Source: Candidatus Nomurabacteria bacterium
Lineage (GTDB): Bacteria; Patescibacteriota; Minisyncoccia; Phycocordibacterales; UBA9973
Assembly (NCBI GenBank): GCA_903869875.1
Contig: CAIQAW010000027.1
Coordinates: 1-5,844 of the forward strand
DNA length: 5,844 bases
Direction of reading: 5' to 3'
The position numbers and the translations under genes were made by a program. The notes beneath the pieces were generated by a model. The model was not told the DNA's origin and ran no database searches. It saw nothing but the letters and a program-made list of their open reading frames with translations. Shown piece after piece: positions 1-5,562 of this stretch (position 1 is its first letter; the number at the start of each line of letters is the position of its first letter).

Positions 1-167
1 CAGAGCATTTGAAAGTACGTGCAGGTTTGGGCAACAAAGTTGCTTTTATCGGCCTTGGTAACCGTCTCGAAGTTTGGAATGAGGCTACGTGGAATTCTTA
101 TAAAGGCAAAGTCGAACAATCAGCCGACACCTTAGCAGAAAAGCTTGGTTCAGTCGGAGTTCTGTAA
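1..167 (+). CDS. mraZ: MraZ transcriptional regulator, C-terminal part (5' end cut by window)
   Basis: The frame is open from the left edge (first full codon at base 3) and encodes 54 residues before TAA at 165-167. The visible piece matches the second AbrB/SpoVT-like half of MraZ: HLKVRAGLGNKVAFIGLGNR followed by LEVW and a tryptophan (W30 of the fragment) corresponds to the family pattern 'LR..AGL...V...G.GNR.EIW....W'. MraZ is a ring-forming DNA-binding protein that normally heads the dcw operon and binds repeats upstream of its own gene; that upstream DNA lies outside the window. The stop overlaps the rsmH start by one base (TAATG), which is typical of translational coupling and of the standard mraZ-rsmH order. 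The identification rests on both the motif and the neighbour. The N-terminal half is not visible. Confidence 0.9.
   Translation, partial: EHLKVRAGLGNKVAFIGLGNRLEVWNEATWNSYKGKVEQSADTLAEKLGSVGVL
156..159 (+). promoter_or_regulatory. Shine-Dalgarno of rsmH
   Basis: GGAG lies 7 nt upstream of the rsmH ATG, inside the last codons of mraZ. It supports ATG 167 as the start. It is the only clear Shine-Dalgarno in the window: the other starts (ftsL-like, ftsI, doxX and the two secreted-protein genes) have no convincing purine-rich site at the right distance. Confidence 0.6.
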
Positions 168-1045
168 TGGACCATATTTCAGTTTTATTAGAGGAAAGTA
201 TCAATGGGTTAGACATTAAACCCGGCGACACATTCCTCGACGGAACACTGGGTTCCGGCGGGCACAGCGCCAGTGTGTGTGGGCGCTACCCAACAGTATC
301 GGTTATTGGTATCGACCGCGATCAAACGGCCCTAGACCGTACCGAAGTTCTTTTTAAAAACAAAGGTTACAAAGCAACATTTTTACTTGGCGAATTCCGA
401 AACTTAGAAACTTTATTAAAGACTAAGGGAATAAGCCAAGTAAACCGTGTACTATTCGACTTTGGTTTGTCTTCTCCACAGATAGACACCAGTGGTCGGG
501 GTTTCAGTTTTGCAAAAGACGAACCACTACTAATGACGATGGAAGACAAAAAGGATGGTGTTACAGCAATGGACGTAGTAAACACCTGGGCTGAAGAAAC
601 ATTGGCAACAATAATCTATGGCTTCGGCGAAGAACGTTACAGTCGCCGTATAGCCAAGGCCATCGTTGCCGCACGTGCTATAGAACCAATAACACGCACA
701 ACAGCACTTGTAGACATAATACGTGGCTCTGTACCGGCTTCTTACAGAAACGGCAAGATAAACCCCGCAACTAGAACCTTCCAAGCTATACGCATAGCCG
801 TAAACCAGGAACTAGACAACATAAACGAAGGTTTAACTGCAGCGTGGAATGTACTAGCACCGGGTGGACGCATAGCATGTATATCGTTTCATTCATTAGA
901 AGACAGAATAGTAAAACAATTTTTTAATACAAAAAAAGAAGAGGGTGCGAAAATTATTACTAAAAAACCAATAACTCCGATTATTACTGAAATCAGCAGT
1001 AACCCACGGAGTCGAAGCGCCAAGCTTCGTATAATAGAAAAATAA
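167..1045 (+). CDS. rsmH: 16S rRNA (cytosine-1402-N4)-methyltransferase RsmH (MraW)
   Basis: This 292-aa protein transfers methyl from S-adenosylmethionine to N4 of C1402 (E. coli numbering) in the decoding centre of 16S rRNA. The family signatures occur in order. An N-terminal H-x-x-V-L-L-E-E segment covers residues 3-10, with Ser where most members have Pro. The AdoMet-binding loop D25-GTLGSGGH33 is followed by the acidic pair in IGIDRD (47-52). Then come D98-FGLSSPQ105, GRGFSF (110-115), a GFGEERYSRRIAKAI helix near 152-166, GKINPATRTFQAIRIAVNQE in the 190s to 210s, SFHSLEDR (240-247) and the C-terminal NPRSRSAKLR (279-288). The length is slightly below the usual 300-320 aa, with nothing essential missing. 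It starts inside the mraZ stop codon and ends one base before the next ATG, as in a dcw operon. ATG 167 is supported by GGAG at 156-159 and by the family N-terminus. Confidence 0.96.
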   Translation: MDHISVLLEESINGLDIKPGDTFLDGTLGSGGHSASVCGRYPTVSVIGIDRDQTALDRTEVLFKNKGYKATFLLGEFRNLETLLKTKGISQVNRVLFDFGLSSPQIDTSGRGFSFAKDEPLLMTMEDKKDGVTAMDVVNTWAEETLATIIYGFGEERYSRRIAKAIVAARAIEPITRTTALVDIIRGSVPASYRNGKINPATRTFQAIRIAVNQELDNINEGLTAAWNVLAPGGRIACISFHSLEDRIVKQFFNTKKEEGAKIITKKPITPIITEISSNPRSRSAKLRIIEK

Positions 1046-1046
1046 A

Positions 1047-1379
1047 ATGTCATACAAACAAGTTCAACAACAAATAAACATGCATGCATCTGGTAAACAG
1101 GTGTATAAAGTCGTCGGTACATTGTGTTTGTTGATGATAGGTTTATATGTATATTTTATCAGTGCTATAACATTTAACGTAGTAGAACGCCGCGGTCTTG
1201 AAACAGCTTTAAAAACAAACCTAAGTCATGTTGGACAACTACAACTAACATACTTAAGTTTGACCAAACAATACGACTACACCTATGCAACAGCTAATGG
1301 TTTTGTACCGGTCGGACATGTTGCATATGTAGACCGCACCCCATTGCCAGTTGCATTTGCCGGACATGCAAACGAATAA
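1047..1379 (+). CDS. FtsL-like small bitopic division protein (predicted)
   Basis: This 110-aa protein has a short polar N-terminus, one hydrophobic segment at about residues 21-44 (VVGTLCLLMIGLYVYFISAI) and an extracytoplasmic part. Residues 45-75 are rich in Leu, Gln and Lys and could form a short coiled coil. A more conserved-looking end follows: A-x-A-N-GF (about 81-86), then VAYVDR (92-97). This topology, and the slot between rsmH and ftsI, are those of FtsL, the bitopic scaffold that joins FtsB/DivIC and FtsI at the septum. FtsL sequences diverge so much that the call rests mainly on position and topology, so no gene symbol is given. The start is 1 nt after the rsmH stop, with no clear Shine-Dalgarno, which suggests coupling. 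A second in-frame ATG at 1080 (Met12) would still keep the membrane helix. The 3' end overlaps ftsI. Confidence 0.72.
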   Translation: MSYKQVQQQINMHASGKQVYKVVGTLCLLMIGLYVYFISAITFNVVERRGLETALKTNLSHVGQLQLTYLSLTKQYDYTYATANGFVPVGHVAYVDRTPLPVAFAGHANE

Positions 1380-3081
1380 ATACAATAGAATATATGTTAT
1401 AGCAGGTGCTTTTCTGTTTGTCGGTGTATGTATTATCGTACGCCTTTTTTATGTTCAAGTTATACACCACGATTCATATTTAGACCGTGCTGACAGACAG
1501 TTTACATCACCATCAGGTAATGTTTTTGACAGAGGTAGTGTGTTTTTTACAACAAAGGAAGGTGAACGTGTTACAGCTGCTACAATGCAACTAGGTTATA
1601 AACTAGCTATAACACCACGCCAGGTTACAGACCCAGAAATGGTATATAACAAAATAAATGAAGTAGCACCAATAGACCGTGCTGATTTTGATAAAAAAGT
1701 AGCTAAAACTACAGATCCATACGAAGAAATAGTAAACAGGCTTACAGACGAACAAGCAAAAACACTACGCGATGCAGACCTACCAGGTGTGTCTTTATAC
1801 AAAGAAAAATGGCGTTTTTACCCAGGCGGGGCTATTGCGTCACAGACTTTAGGTTTTGTTGGTTTTGACGACAAAGACAAACTTGTTGGGCGTGCTGGAC
1901 TTGAAAATTCTTTTAATGCAACATTGTCACGTAAAGCCGACGAAGTAAATGTAAACTTTTTTGCAGAAGTTTTTGGCGACATAAACGACACAGTTTTTAA
2001 AAACACAGTAGACGAAGGTGACGTAGTTCTAACTATAGAACCTTCGGTACAGGCAGAACTAGAAAAAACCATGACAGCAGTACGCGAAAAATGGAACGGC
2101 GAAATAGCTGGAGGTATAGTTATGGACCCACGCGACGGTAGTATTATAGCAATGGCTGGCGACCCTATGTTCGACCCGAACGAATATGGCAAGGTTAAGG
2201 ACCCAAGTGTATTTCTAAACCCAAATACTGAACGTGTTTATGAAATAGGTTCTGTTGTAAAACCTTTGGTTATGGCGGCTGCTATAGACATGGGCCTACT
2301 TACACCAGATTCTACATACACAGACTACACAGGTTCGTTAACTATCAGTGGTAAAACTATAAACAACTTCGATAAAAAAGGTCGTGGTGTGGCAACAATG
2401 CAAACAGTATTAGACCAGTCGCTAAACACCGGTATGGTTTTCGTAGAAAACAAACTAGGGCACGATAATTTCCGAAAATACATGTTGGCATACGGTCTGG
2501 GCGAAAAGACTAATGTTGGTCTACCAGGCGAACTTTCCGGACTTGTTTCAAACCTTAAAGCTAAAGACGAAGTTGCCTACGCAACAGCGGCTTTCGGGCA
2601 GGGTATAGCCGTTACACCTGTAGAAGCTGTTCGTGCATGGGGTACATTAGCTAACGGTGGCTATATGGTGCAACCGCACGTTGTAGCTGGTATAGATAAA
2701 CAAATAACTGGCTACACACCTATAGACTACCCACTGGGCGCACAAGTTTTAAAAACAGAAACTACAAAAACTATCGGCACAATGTTAACTCATGTTTTCG
2801 ATGTAGCATACGGTGGTGGTAAAATTAAATACGAACATTATACTGTCGCTGCTAAAACAGGTACTGCACAGGTGGCTATGCCAAACGGTCAGGGTTACTA
2901 CCCAGACAAACACATGCATTCGTTTTTCTCATACTTCCCAGTATCAAACCCACGTTTTGTAACGTATTTCTTTATCCGCGACCCGAAGGGTGCACAGTAT
3001 GCATCACAAACATTGATACCACCATTTTTGGAATTCTCTAAGTACCTTATACACTATTATGAAATACCACCAGATAGATAA
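1366..3081 (+). CDS. ftsI: Class B penicillin-binding protein, FtsI/PBP2-type peptidoglycan D,D-transpeptidase
   Basis: This 571-aa protein crosslinks peptidoglycan stem peptides, presumably at the division septum given the operon. Numbered from ATG 1366, it has an N-terminal membrane anchor (about 9-28), a non-catalytic pedestal domain (about 40-230) and a C-terminal transpeptidase domain. All three active-site motifs are present: S296-V-V-K299 (nucleophile Ser296), S352-L-N354 and K497-T-G499. FGQGIAVTPVEAVRAWGTLANGG and GLPGEL match class B PBPs. There is no PASTA domain. The pedestal motif is atypical: RG at 56-57 is kept, but the usual D-R-N-G after it is replaced by F-T-T-K-E-G. The frame stays open upstream to a TTG at 1351, but ATG 1366 is preferred because it gives a compact N-terminus right before the helix. 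Either start overlaps the ftsL-like gene (14 nt from ATG), which suggests coupling. ftsI is the last gene before a terminator. Confidence 0.93.
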   Translation: MQTNKYNRIYVIAGAFLFVGVCIIVRLFYVQVIHHDSYLDRADRQFTSPSGNVFDRGSVFFTTKEGERVTAATMQLGYKLAITPRQVTDPEMVYNKINEVAPIDRADFDKKVAKTTDPYEEIVNRLTDEQAKTLRDADLPGVSLYKEKWRFYPGGAIASQTLGFVGFDDKDKLVGRAGLENSFNATLSRKADEVNVNFFAEVFGDINDTVFKNTVDEGDVVLTIEPSVQAELEKTMTAVREKWNGEIAGGIVMDPRDGSIIAMAGDPMFDPNEYGKVKDPSVFLNPNTERVYEIGSVVKPLVMAAAIDMGLLTPDSTYTDYTGSLTISGKTINNFDKKGRGVATMQTVLDQSLNTGMVFVENKLGHDNFRKYMLAYGLGEKTNVGLPGELSGLVSNLKAKDEVAYATAAFGQGIAVTPVEAVRAWGTLANGGYMVQPHVVAGIDKQITGYTPIDYPLGAQVLKTETTKTIGTMLTHVFDVAYGGGKIKYEHYTVAAKTGTAQVAMPNGQGYYPDKHMHSFFSYFPVSNPRFVTYFFIRDPKGAQYASQTLIPPFLEFSKYLIHYYEIPPDR

Positions 3082-3116
3082 TGTTTACTTGGAAGTCGGA
3101 CTTCCAAGTAATGTTT
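3079..3116. repeat. Palindrome flanked by 8-bp direct repeats just after ftsI
   Basis: TAATGTTT occurs at 3079-3086, where its TAA is the ftsI stop codon, and again at 3109-3116. Between and partly overlapping them is a perfect 11-bp inverted repeat: arms 3085-3095 and 3101-3111 with loop TCGGA, and a twelfth T-A pair possible across the loop. As RNA it is a strong hairpin directly behind the stop codon. It has no following U-run, so it is not by itself a classic terminator; it could protect the mRNA 3' end or be a small inserted palindromic element with a target duplication. Only the geometry is seen; function is inferred. Confidence 0.6.
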
Positions 3117-3124
3117 CTGTTGTA

Positions 3125-3163
3125 AAATAAAAATACTGGGGTTGGGCCCCAGTATTTTTATTT
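3125..3163. terminator. Bidirectional intrinsic terminator between ftsI and doxX
   Basis: A perfect 17-bp inverted repeat (arms 3125-3141 and 3147-3163) has a 5-nt loop TTGGG. The inner part is GC-rich (ACTGGGG/CCCCAGT) and the outer part is A on the left arm and T on the right. On the + strand the hairpin ends in ATTTTTATTT and on the - strand in ATTTTTATTTT, so it can stop transcription from both sides. It lies 43 nt after the ftsI stop and 14 nt beyond the doxX stop, as expected for two convergent genes sharing one terminator. Confidence 0.9.
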
Positions 3164-3177
3164 GTATATTAGTGTAA

Positions 3178-3714
3178 CTAACTAGTCGTTTTGTTATTTT
3201 TGTTCTGCACATAGGGTAACAAATAGTGGTCTACACCATAGTAGCCAGCTACACGCCACGCCATACATACACCCATACCAAGTACAAATAGTATTGGGTT
3301 TACACTTACTGAGCCTGCAAGCATAAAGTTTAAGTTCATAAATGAACCAAAGAATGCGGCAATGCCAGTAAATATACCAAGTATTAATGCTGCACCAATT
3401 AGCACTTCACCGATGGTTATAACATAAGACCAAATGTGGGCATATGGTAAAACTACATGTTGTATAAACCATGCGTACCACATTGATACGTCTGGGTGCG
3501 CACCACCTGTTTTAGTTAAAGAACCGTTTAAGAAGCCTGTAATACCTGCACCAGCATTACTGCCGAACCATGCAGGGTTTATAATTTTGTCCCAACCTGC
3601 AACTAACCATGACCATCCAACATAGATGCGTATGACGAGCCAGAGAATAGAACTGTTAGTATTCTTAAAAATAAAATCTGATATTCCTGAGCCTTTATAA
3701 TATATATAAGCCAT
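3178..3714 (-). CDS. DoxX-family integral membrane protein
   Basis: This 178-aa protein has about four hydrophobic segments (roughly residues 22-40, 92-113, 114-133 and 138-155). Family hallmarks are RIYVGWSWLVAGWDKI (29-44, the 'R...G...G..K' first helix), GEVLIGAALILGIFTGIAA (102-120) and AWRVAGYYGVDHYLLP (151-166, the usual 'AG.YGLD..L.P' end). A polar loop at about 45-88 lies between the first two helices. DoxX/DoxD relatives include the small subunit of archaeal thiosulfate:quinone oxidoreductase, and other members are linked to redox stress or are uncharacterised; the substrate here cannot be read from sequence. It is transcribed alone against ftsI and shares its terminator. ATG 3714 has no Shine-Dalgarno but lies about 41 nt below a good promoter. 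The C-terminal tail is short and rich in Asn, Lys and Thr. Confidence 0.87.
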   Translation of the reverse strand: MAYIYYKGSGISDFIFKNTNSSILWLVIRIYVGWSWLVAGWDKIINPAWFGSNAGAGITGFLNGSLTKTGGAHPDVSMWYAWFIQHVVLPYAHIWSYVITIGEVLIGAALILGIFTGIAAFFGSFMNLNFMLAGSVSVNPILFVLGMGVCMAWRVAGYYGVDHYLLPYVQNKNNKTTS

Positions 3715-3761
3715 AAAATTAAATTATGTTATTAAATAATTACATTTGTAACTACATATAT

Positions 3762-3790
3762 AGTATACCCCTTAGTAGAAACTGTCTCAA
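3762..3790 (-). promoter_or_regulatory. Promoter of the doxX-family gene
   Basis: Reading the minus strand, TTGAGA (3790-3785, 5 of 6 to the -35 consensus) and TATACT (3767-3762, 5 of 6 to the -10 consensus) are separated by exactly 17 nt. The predicted transcription start near 3755 gives a leader of about 41 nt. A weaker -10-like CATAAT at 3728-3723 lies 8 nt before the ATG and is a possible second start. Confidence 0.65.
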
Positions 3791-3804
3791 GTTTTACTAC
3801 GGGG
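3768..3804. repeat. Imperfect inverted repeat over the doxX promoter, candidate operator
   Basis: CCCC at 3768-3771 pairs with GGGG at 3801-3804, TAGTA (3773-3777) with TACTA (3795-3799), and AAACT (3779-3783) with AGTTT (3790-3794). There is one mismatch (3772/3800), one bulged base (3778) and a 6-nt loop. The left arm fills the spacer of the minus-strand promoter and the loop holds most of its -35, so a protein bound here would control doxX. No regulator gene is in the window, so operator function is inferred from position only. Confidence 0.4.
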
Positions 3805-3819
3805 CAAGTACCTTTACAT

Positions 3820-3840
3820 ATTGTTTGTATAACAAATAAT
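3820..3840. repeat. AT-rich 21-bp near-palindrome in the divergent intergenic region
   Basis: ATTGTTTGT and ACAAATAAT flank a central ATA; eight Watson-Crick pairs and one G-T match across the dyad. It lies between the doxX promoter and the promoter of the gene starting at 3919. It could be a binding site, but AT-rich intergenic DNA gives such dyads by chance. Confidence 0.3.
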
Positions 3841-3903
3841 CTGTAAAAGTAATTATATGTATTAAGTAAATTGTCTAAATATTTATGTTTATTGTTGCAT
3901 GAA

Positions 3904-3912
3904 TGATATAAT
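3904..3912 (+). promoter_or_regulatory. Extended -10 promoter, predicted leaderless start of the propeller gene
   Basis: TGATATAAT is a consensus extended -10 element (TG-n-TATAAT). No good -35 is seen at 16-18 nt spacing, which an extended -10 can tolerate. The hexamer ends 6 nt before ATG 3919, so initiation at the usual 6-8 nt downstream falls on or next to the A of the start codon. There is no Shine-Dalgarno. This predicts a leaderless mRNA and also fixes the start codon. Confidence 0.72.
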
Positions 3913-3918
3913 ATTTTA

Positions 3919-5481
3919 ATGAATAAATACTTTTTGTGTGCACTTATTGCTTTGATGTTGTTTTTAAACACAACTACAATTTTACATGCTTCAACAGTAA
4001 CTTCAAATGTTTCAATATCTATAAACAGTACGATGTTAAACACCAACACAACTACTGTAACTTTTGCATTTACTGAACGACCTATGAATTTTACATTAAA
4101 CGATATTTCAGTAACTGGTGGTACATTGTCAGGTTTAACATCGGCTGCAGACCCTCTGGTGTATACAGCTACGTTTACACCAACCACTGGTATTGCTTCG
4201 AACAACAATACCGTTTCTATTAGTTTAAAACCAACAGCTACATTTTATGGTGGGGTAGGCGGCGGTGCATGGAACCTGGCATTTGATGGTTCCAATATGT
4301 GGGTAACAAACTACTTTTCAAATAAAGTAGATAAGGTTGCATACGACGGCACGGTTACTACATATACAGGTACAGGTGACGGACCGCGTGGTATTGCATT
4401 TGACGGAACAAACATGTGGACAGCAAATGTAAGTGGAAACAATGTTACTAAAATTGCACCTGATGGTTCAATGACAAACTACGGTCCACTTGTAAGCCCT
4501 ATGGATATTGCATTTGATGGCACGAATATGTGGACTGCAAATGGTGATGCAAGTGTGTCAAAAATAACCGCACTAGGGGTTATAACCACATATTCTGGTA
4601 CTGGTACTAACCCTTCTTCTATTGCATTTGATGGTACAAACATGTGGACTGCAAGTTTTAATGACGACAGTGTTACAAAAATAACACCTGCAGGGTCTAT
4701 GACTACATATACTGGTACGGGTGGGTATCCATTAGATATTGCATTTGATGGTACAAACATGTGGACAGCTGACTATGGTGGTTATAGTGTAACGAAAATT
4801 TCTCCAACTGGTGTTATGACTACATACCCAGGGTTAGAGTCAGCTGGGTACGGTATAACATTTGACGGAACTGATCTGTGGGTTGCAAATGTTGTTGCTG
4901 TGTCAAAAGTTACTCTATCAGGTCAGATTACAAATTACACTAGTGCAAATATTTTAGCAGCAACTGGTGTAGCTATAAATACAAACAATAGTAGTGTTTG
5001 GGTTGCAAACTATAACAACTCTGGTGTGTCAAAAATTGGTTTTGGTTCCGGTGTTTCTAATACTTTTTCAGTATCACGCCCAGGTAGTGGCTGGTCAGGT
5101 GTTTTGGTTGTTCCAAAATCAAACAACAACAAACCCCTAGATTTTATAATAGGTAGTGGCGATCAAAAAACTAATTCAAACAAACTAACTTTAAGTTTTA
5201 ATGCAGACTCTAGTACTACAGCAGGGTATATAGTTTCGTTGGATCCAGAATTTAAAAACGAAGTAATACACCCATATAATAAATTTACCAATAAAGAAAG
5301 TTTTATACTTCCAGGGAAATACGGAACGTATACAGTCTATTTGTCATATGTATCTACAGCTGGTGTGCGTTCGCCATTAATTAGCCACCAAATTCTATAT
5401 CAAAATAAAAATACTAACGCTAAAAAAACCACTACAAAAACTAGTGTTAAAACAGTTAAAAAGACTAATAAAAGTAATTAG
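3919..5481 (+). CDS. Secreted Ig-like plus seven-bladed beta-propeller protein with Lys/Thr-rich tail
   Basis: This 520-aa protein is probably exported; its ligand or function is unknown. A Sec signal peptide is seen (K3, hydrophobic 4-16, likely cut after LHA at 22-24). Residues about 30-104 resemble bacterial Ig-like domains of the 'VTFAFTE..NFTLNDISVTGGTLSG...YTATFTPT' kind. Seven repeats follow, with their conserved Ala-Phe-Asp-Gly-type cores starting at residues 121, 160, 198, 236, 275, 314 and 352. Each unit is 38-39 aa with consensus IAFDGTNMWTAN..SVTKI...G..TTY.GTG, like NHL/Vgb-type propellers; seven units make one closed propeller. A second beta-rich, perhaps FnIII-like, domain spans about 385-495. 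Residues 496-520 hold 8 Lys, 7 Thr and no acidic residue. There is no LPXTG motif, C-terminal helix or lipobox, so attachment, if any, may use the basic tail. No propeller lyase catalytic residues could be verified. It has its own promoter and terminator. Confidence 0.85.
   Translation: MNKYFLCALIALMLFLNTTTILHASTVTSNVSISINSTMLNTNTTTVTFAFTERPMNFTLNDISVTGGTLSGLTSAADPLVYTATFTPTTGIASNNNTVSISLKPTATFYGGVGGGAWNLAFDGSNMWVTNYFSNKVDKVAYDGTVTTYTGTGDGPRGIAFDGTNMWTANVSGNNVTKIAPDGSMTNYGPLVSPMDIAFDGTNMWTANGDASVSKITALGVITTYSGTGTNPSSIAFDGTNMWTASFNDDSVTKITPAGSMTTYTGTGGYPLDIAFDGTNMWTADYGGYSVTKISPTGVMTTYPGLESAGYGITFDGTDLWVANVVAVSKVTLSGQITNYTSANILAATGVAINTNNSSVWVANYNNSGVSKIGFGSGVSNTFSVSRPGSGWSGVLVVPKSNNNKPLDFIIGSGDQKTNSNKLTLSFNADSSTTAGYIVSLDPEFKNEVIHPYNKFTNKESFILPGKYGTYTVYLSYVSTAGVRSPLISHQILYQNKNTNAKKTTTKTSVKTVKKTNKSN
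4279..5040 (+). repeat. Seven tandem 114-117 bp coding repeats (propeller blades)
   Basis: The unit core GCATTTGATGGTACAAACAT followed by GTGGAC begins at 4279, 4396, 4510, 4624, 4741, 4858 (degenerate, ACATTTGACGG) and 4972 (strongly degenerate). The spacings are 117, 114, 114, 117, 117 and 114 bp. Copies at 4624 and 4741 are identical over the first 26 bases, synonymous positions included. The middle units are much closer to each other than to the first and the last two, as expected from recent internal duplication or gene conversion within the array. Confidence 0.85.
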
Positions 5482-5485
5482 TCTT
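5461..5485 (+). repeat. Inverted repeat spanning the stop codon of the propeller gene
   Basis: AAGACTAAT (5461-5469) and ATTAGTCTT (5477-5485) form a perfect 9-bp stem with a 7-nt loop. The right arm contains the TAG stop (5479-5481). It lies 11 nt before the terminator hairpin, so the transcript can end in two consecutive hairpins. It has no U-run of its own. Confidence 0.55.
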
Positions 5486-5495
5486 CTGAAATAAC

Positions 5496-5530
5496 AAGTC
5501 GTGTATGTGTATACACGGCTTTTGTTTTTA
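5496..5530 (+). terminator. Intrinsic terminator of the propeller gene
   Basis: Arms 5496-5506 and 5511-5521 form an 11-bp stem with one G-U pair and loop GTGT. The core CGTGTAT/ATACACG is followed by TTTTGTTTTTA. It is 14 nt downstream of the stop codon. The U-tract reaches into the place where a -35 of the next gene would lie, so terminator and next promoter are packed together. Confidence 0.8.
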
Positions 5531-5547
5531 CGCTGGTATTTATTTTA

Positions 5548-5556
5548 TGCTATAAT
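5548..5556 (+). promoter_or_regulatory. Extended -10 promoter, predicted leaderless start of the GloVer-type gene
   Basis: TGCTATAAT is again a perfect TG-n-TATAAT, again exactly 6 nt before the ATG (5563), with no convincing -35 and no Shine-Dalgarno. Initiation would fall on or beside the start codon. The layout is the same as for the gene at 3919, although the six spacer bases differ (ATTTTA there, TGCCGT here). Confidence 0.74.
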
Positions 5557-5562
5557 TGCCGT

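Noticed and set aside
530..784. Minus-strand frame inside rsmH, Cys/Tyr-rich
   Set aside because: Antisense shadow of conserved RsmH motifs with improbable composition.
1030..1035. TATAAT just before the ftsL-like gene
   Set aside because: It encodes conserved C-terminal residues of RsmH (R-I-I), lacks the TG extension, and is 11 nt from the ATG instead of 6, so chance is the better explanation.
3434..3625. Plus-strand 63-codon frame inside the doxX-family gene
   Set aside because: Antisense to a convincing DoxX protein; no start signal and no domain.
3732..4208. Minus-strand open frame of 158 codons covering the intergenic region and the 5' end of the propeller gene
   Set aside because: It crosses two promoters and hairpins, has no recognisable protein features, and its first half is antisense to the signal peptide and Ig-like domain of a well-supported gene.
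4479..4760. Minus-strand frame with repeated MFVPSNAI-like segments
   Set aside because: The repeats are only the antisense reading of the propeller blade cores.
4279..5040. CRISPR array or noncoding tandem repeat
   Set aside because: Units keep reading frame with 114/117-bp periods, and differences are mostly synonymous or conservative; this is a coding beta-propeller.
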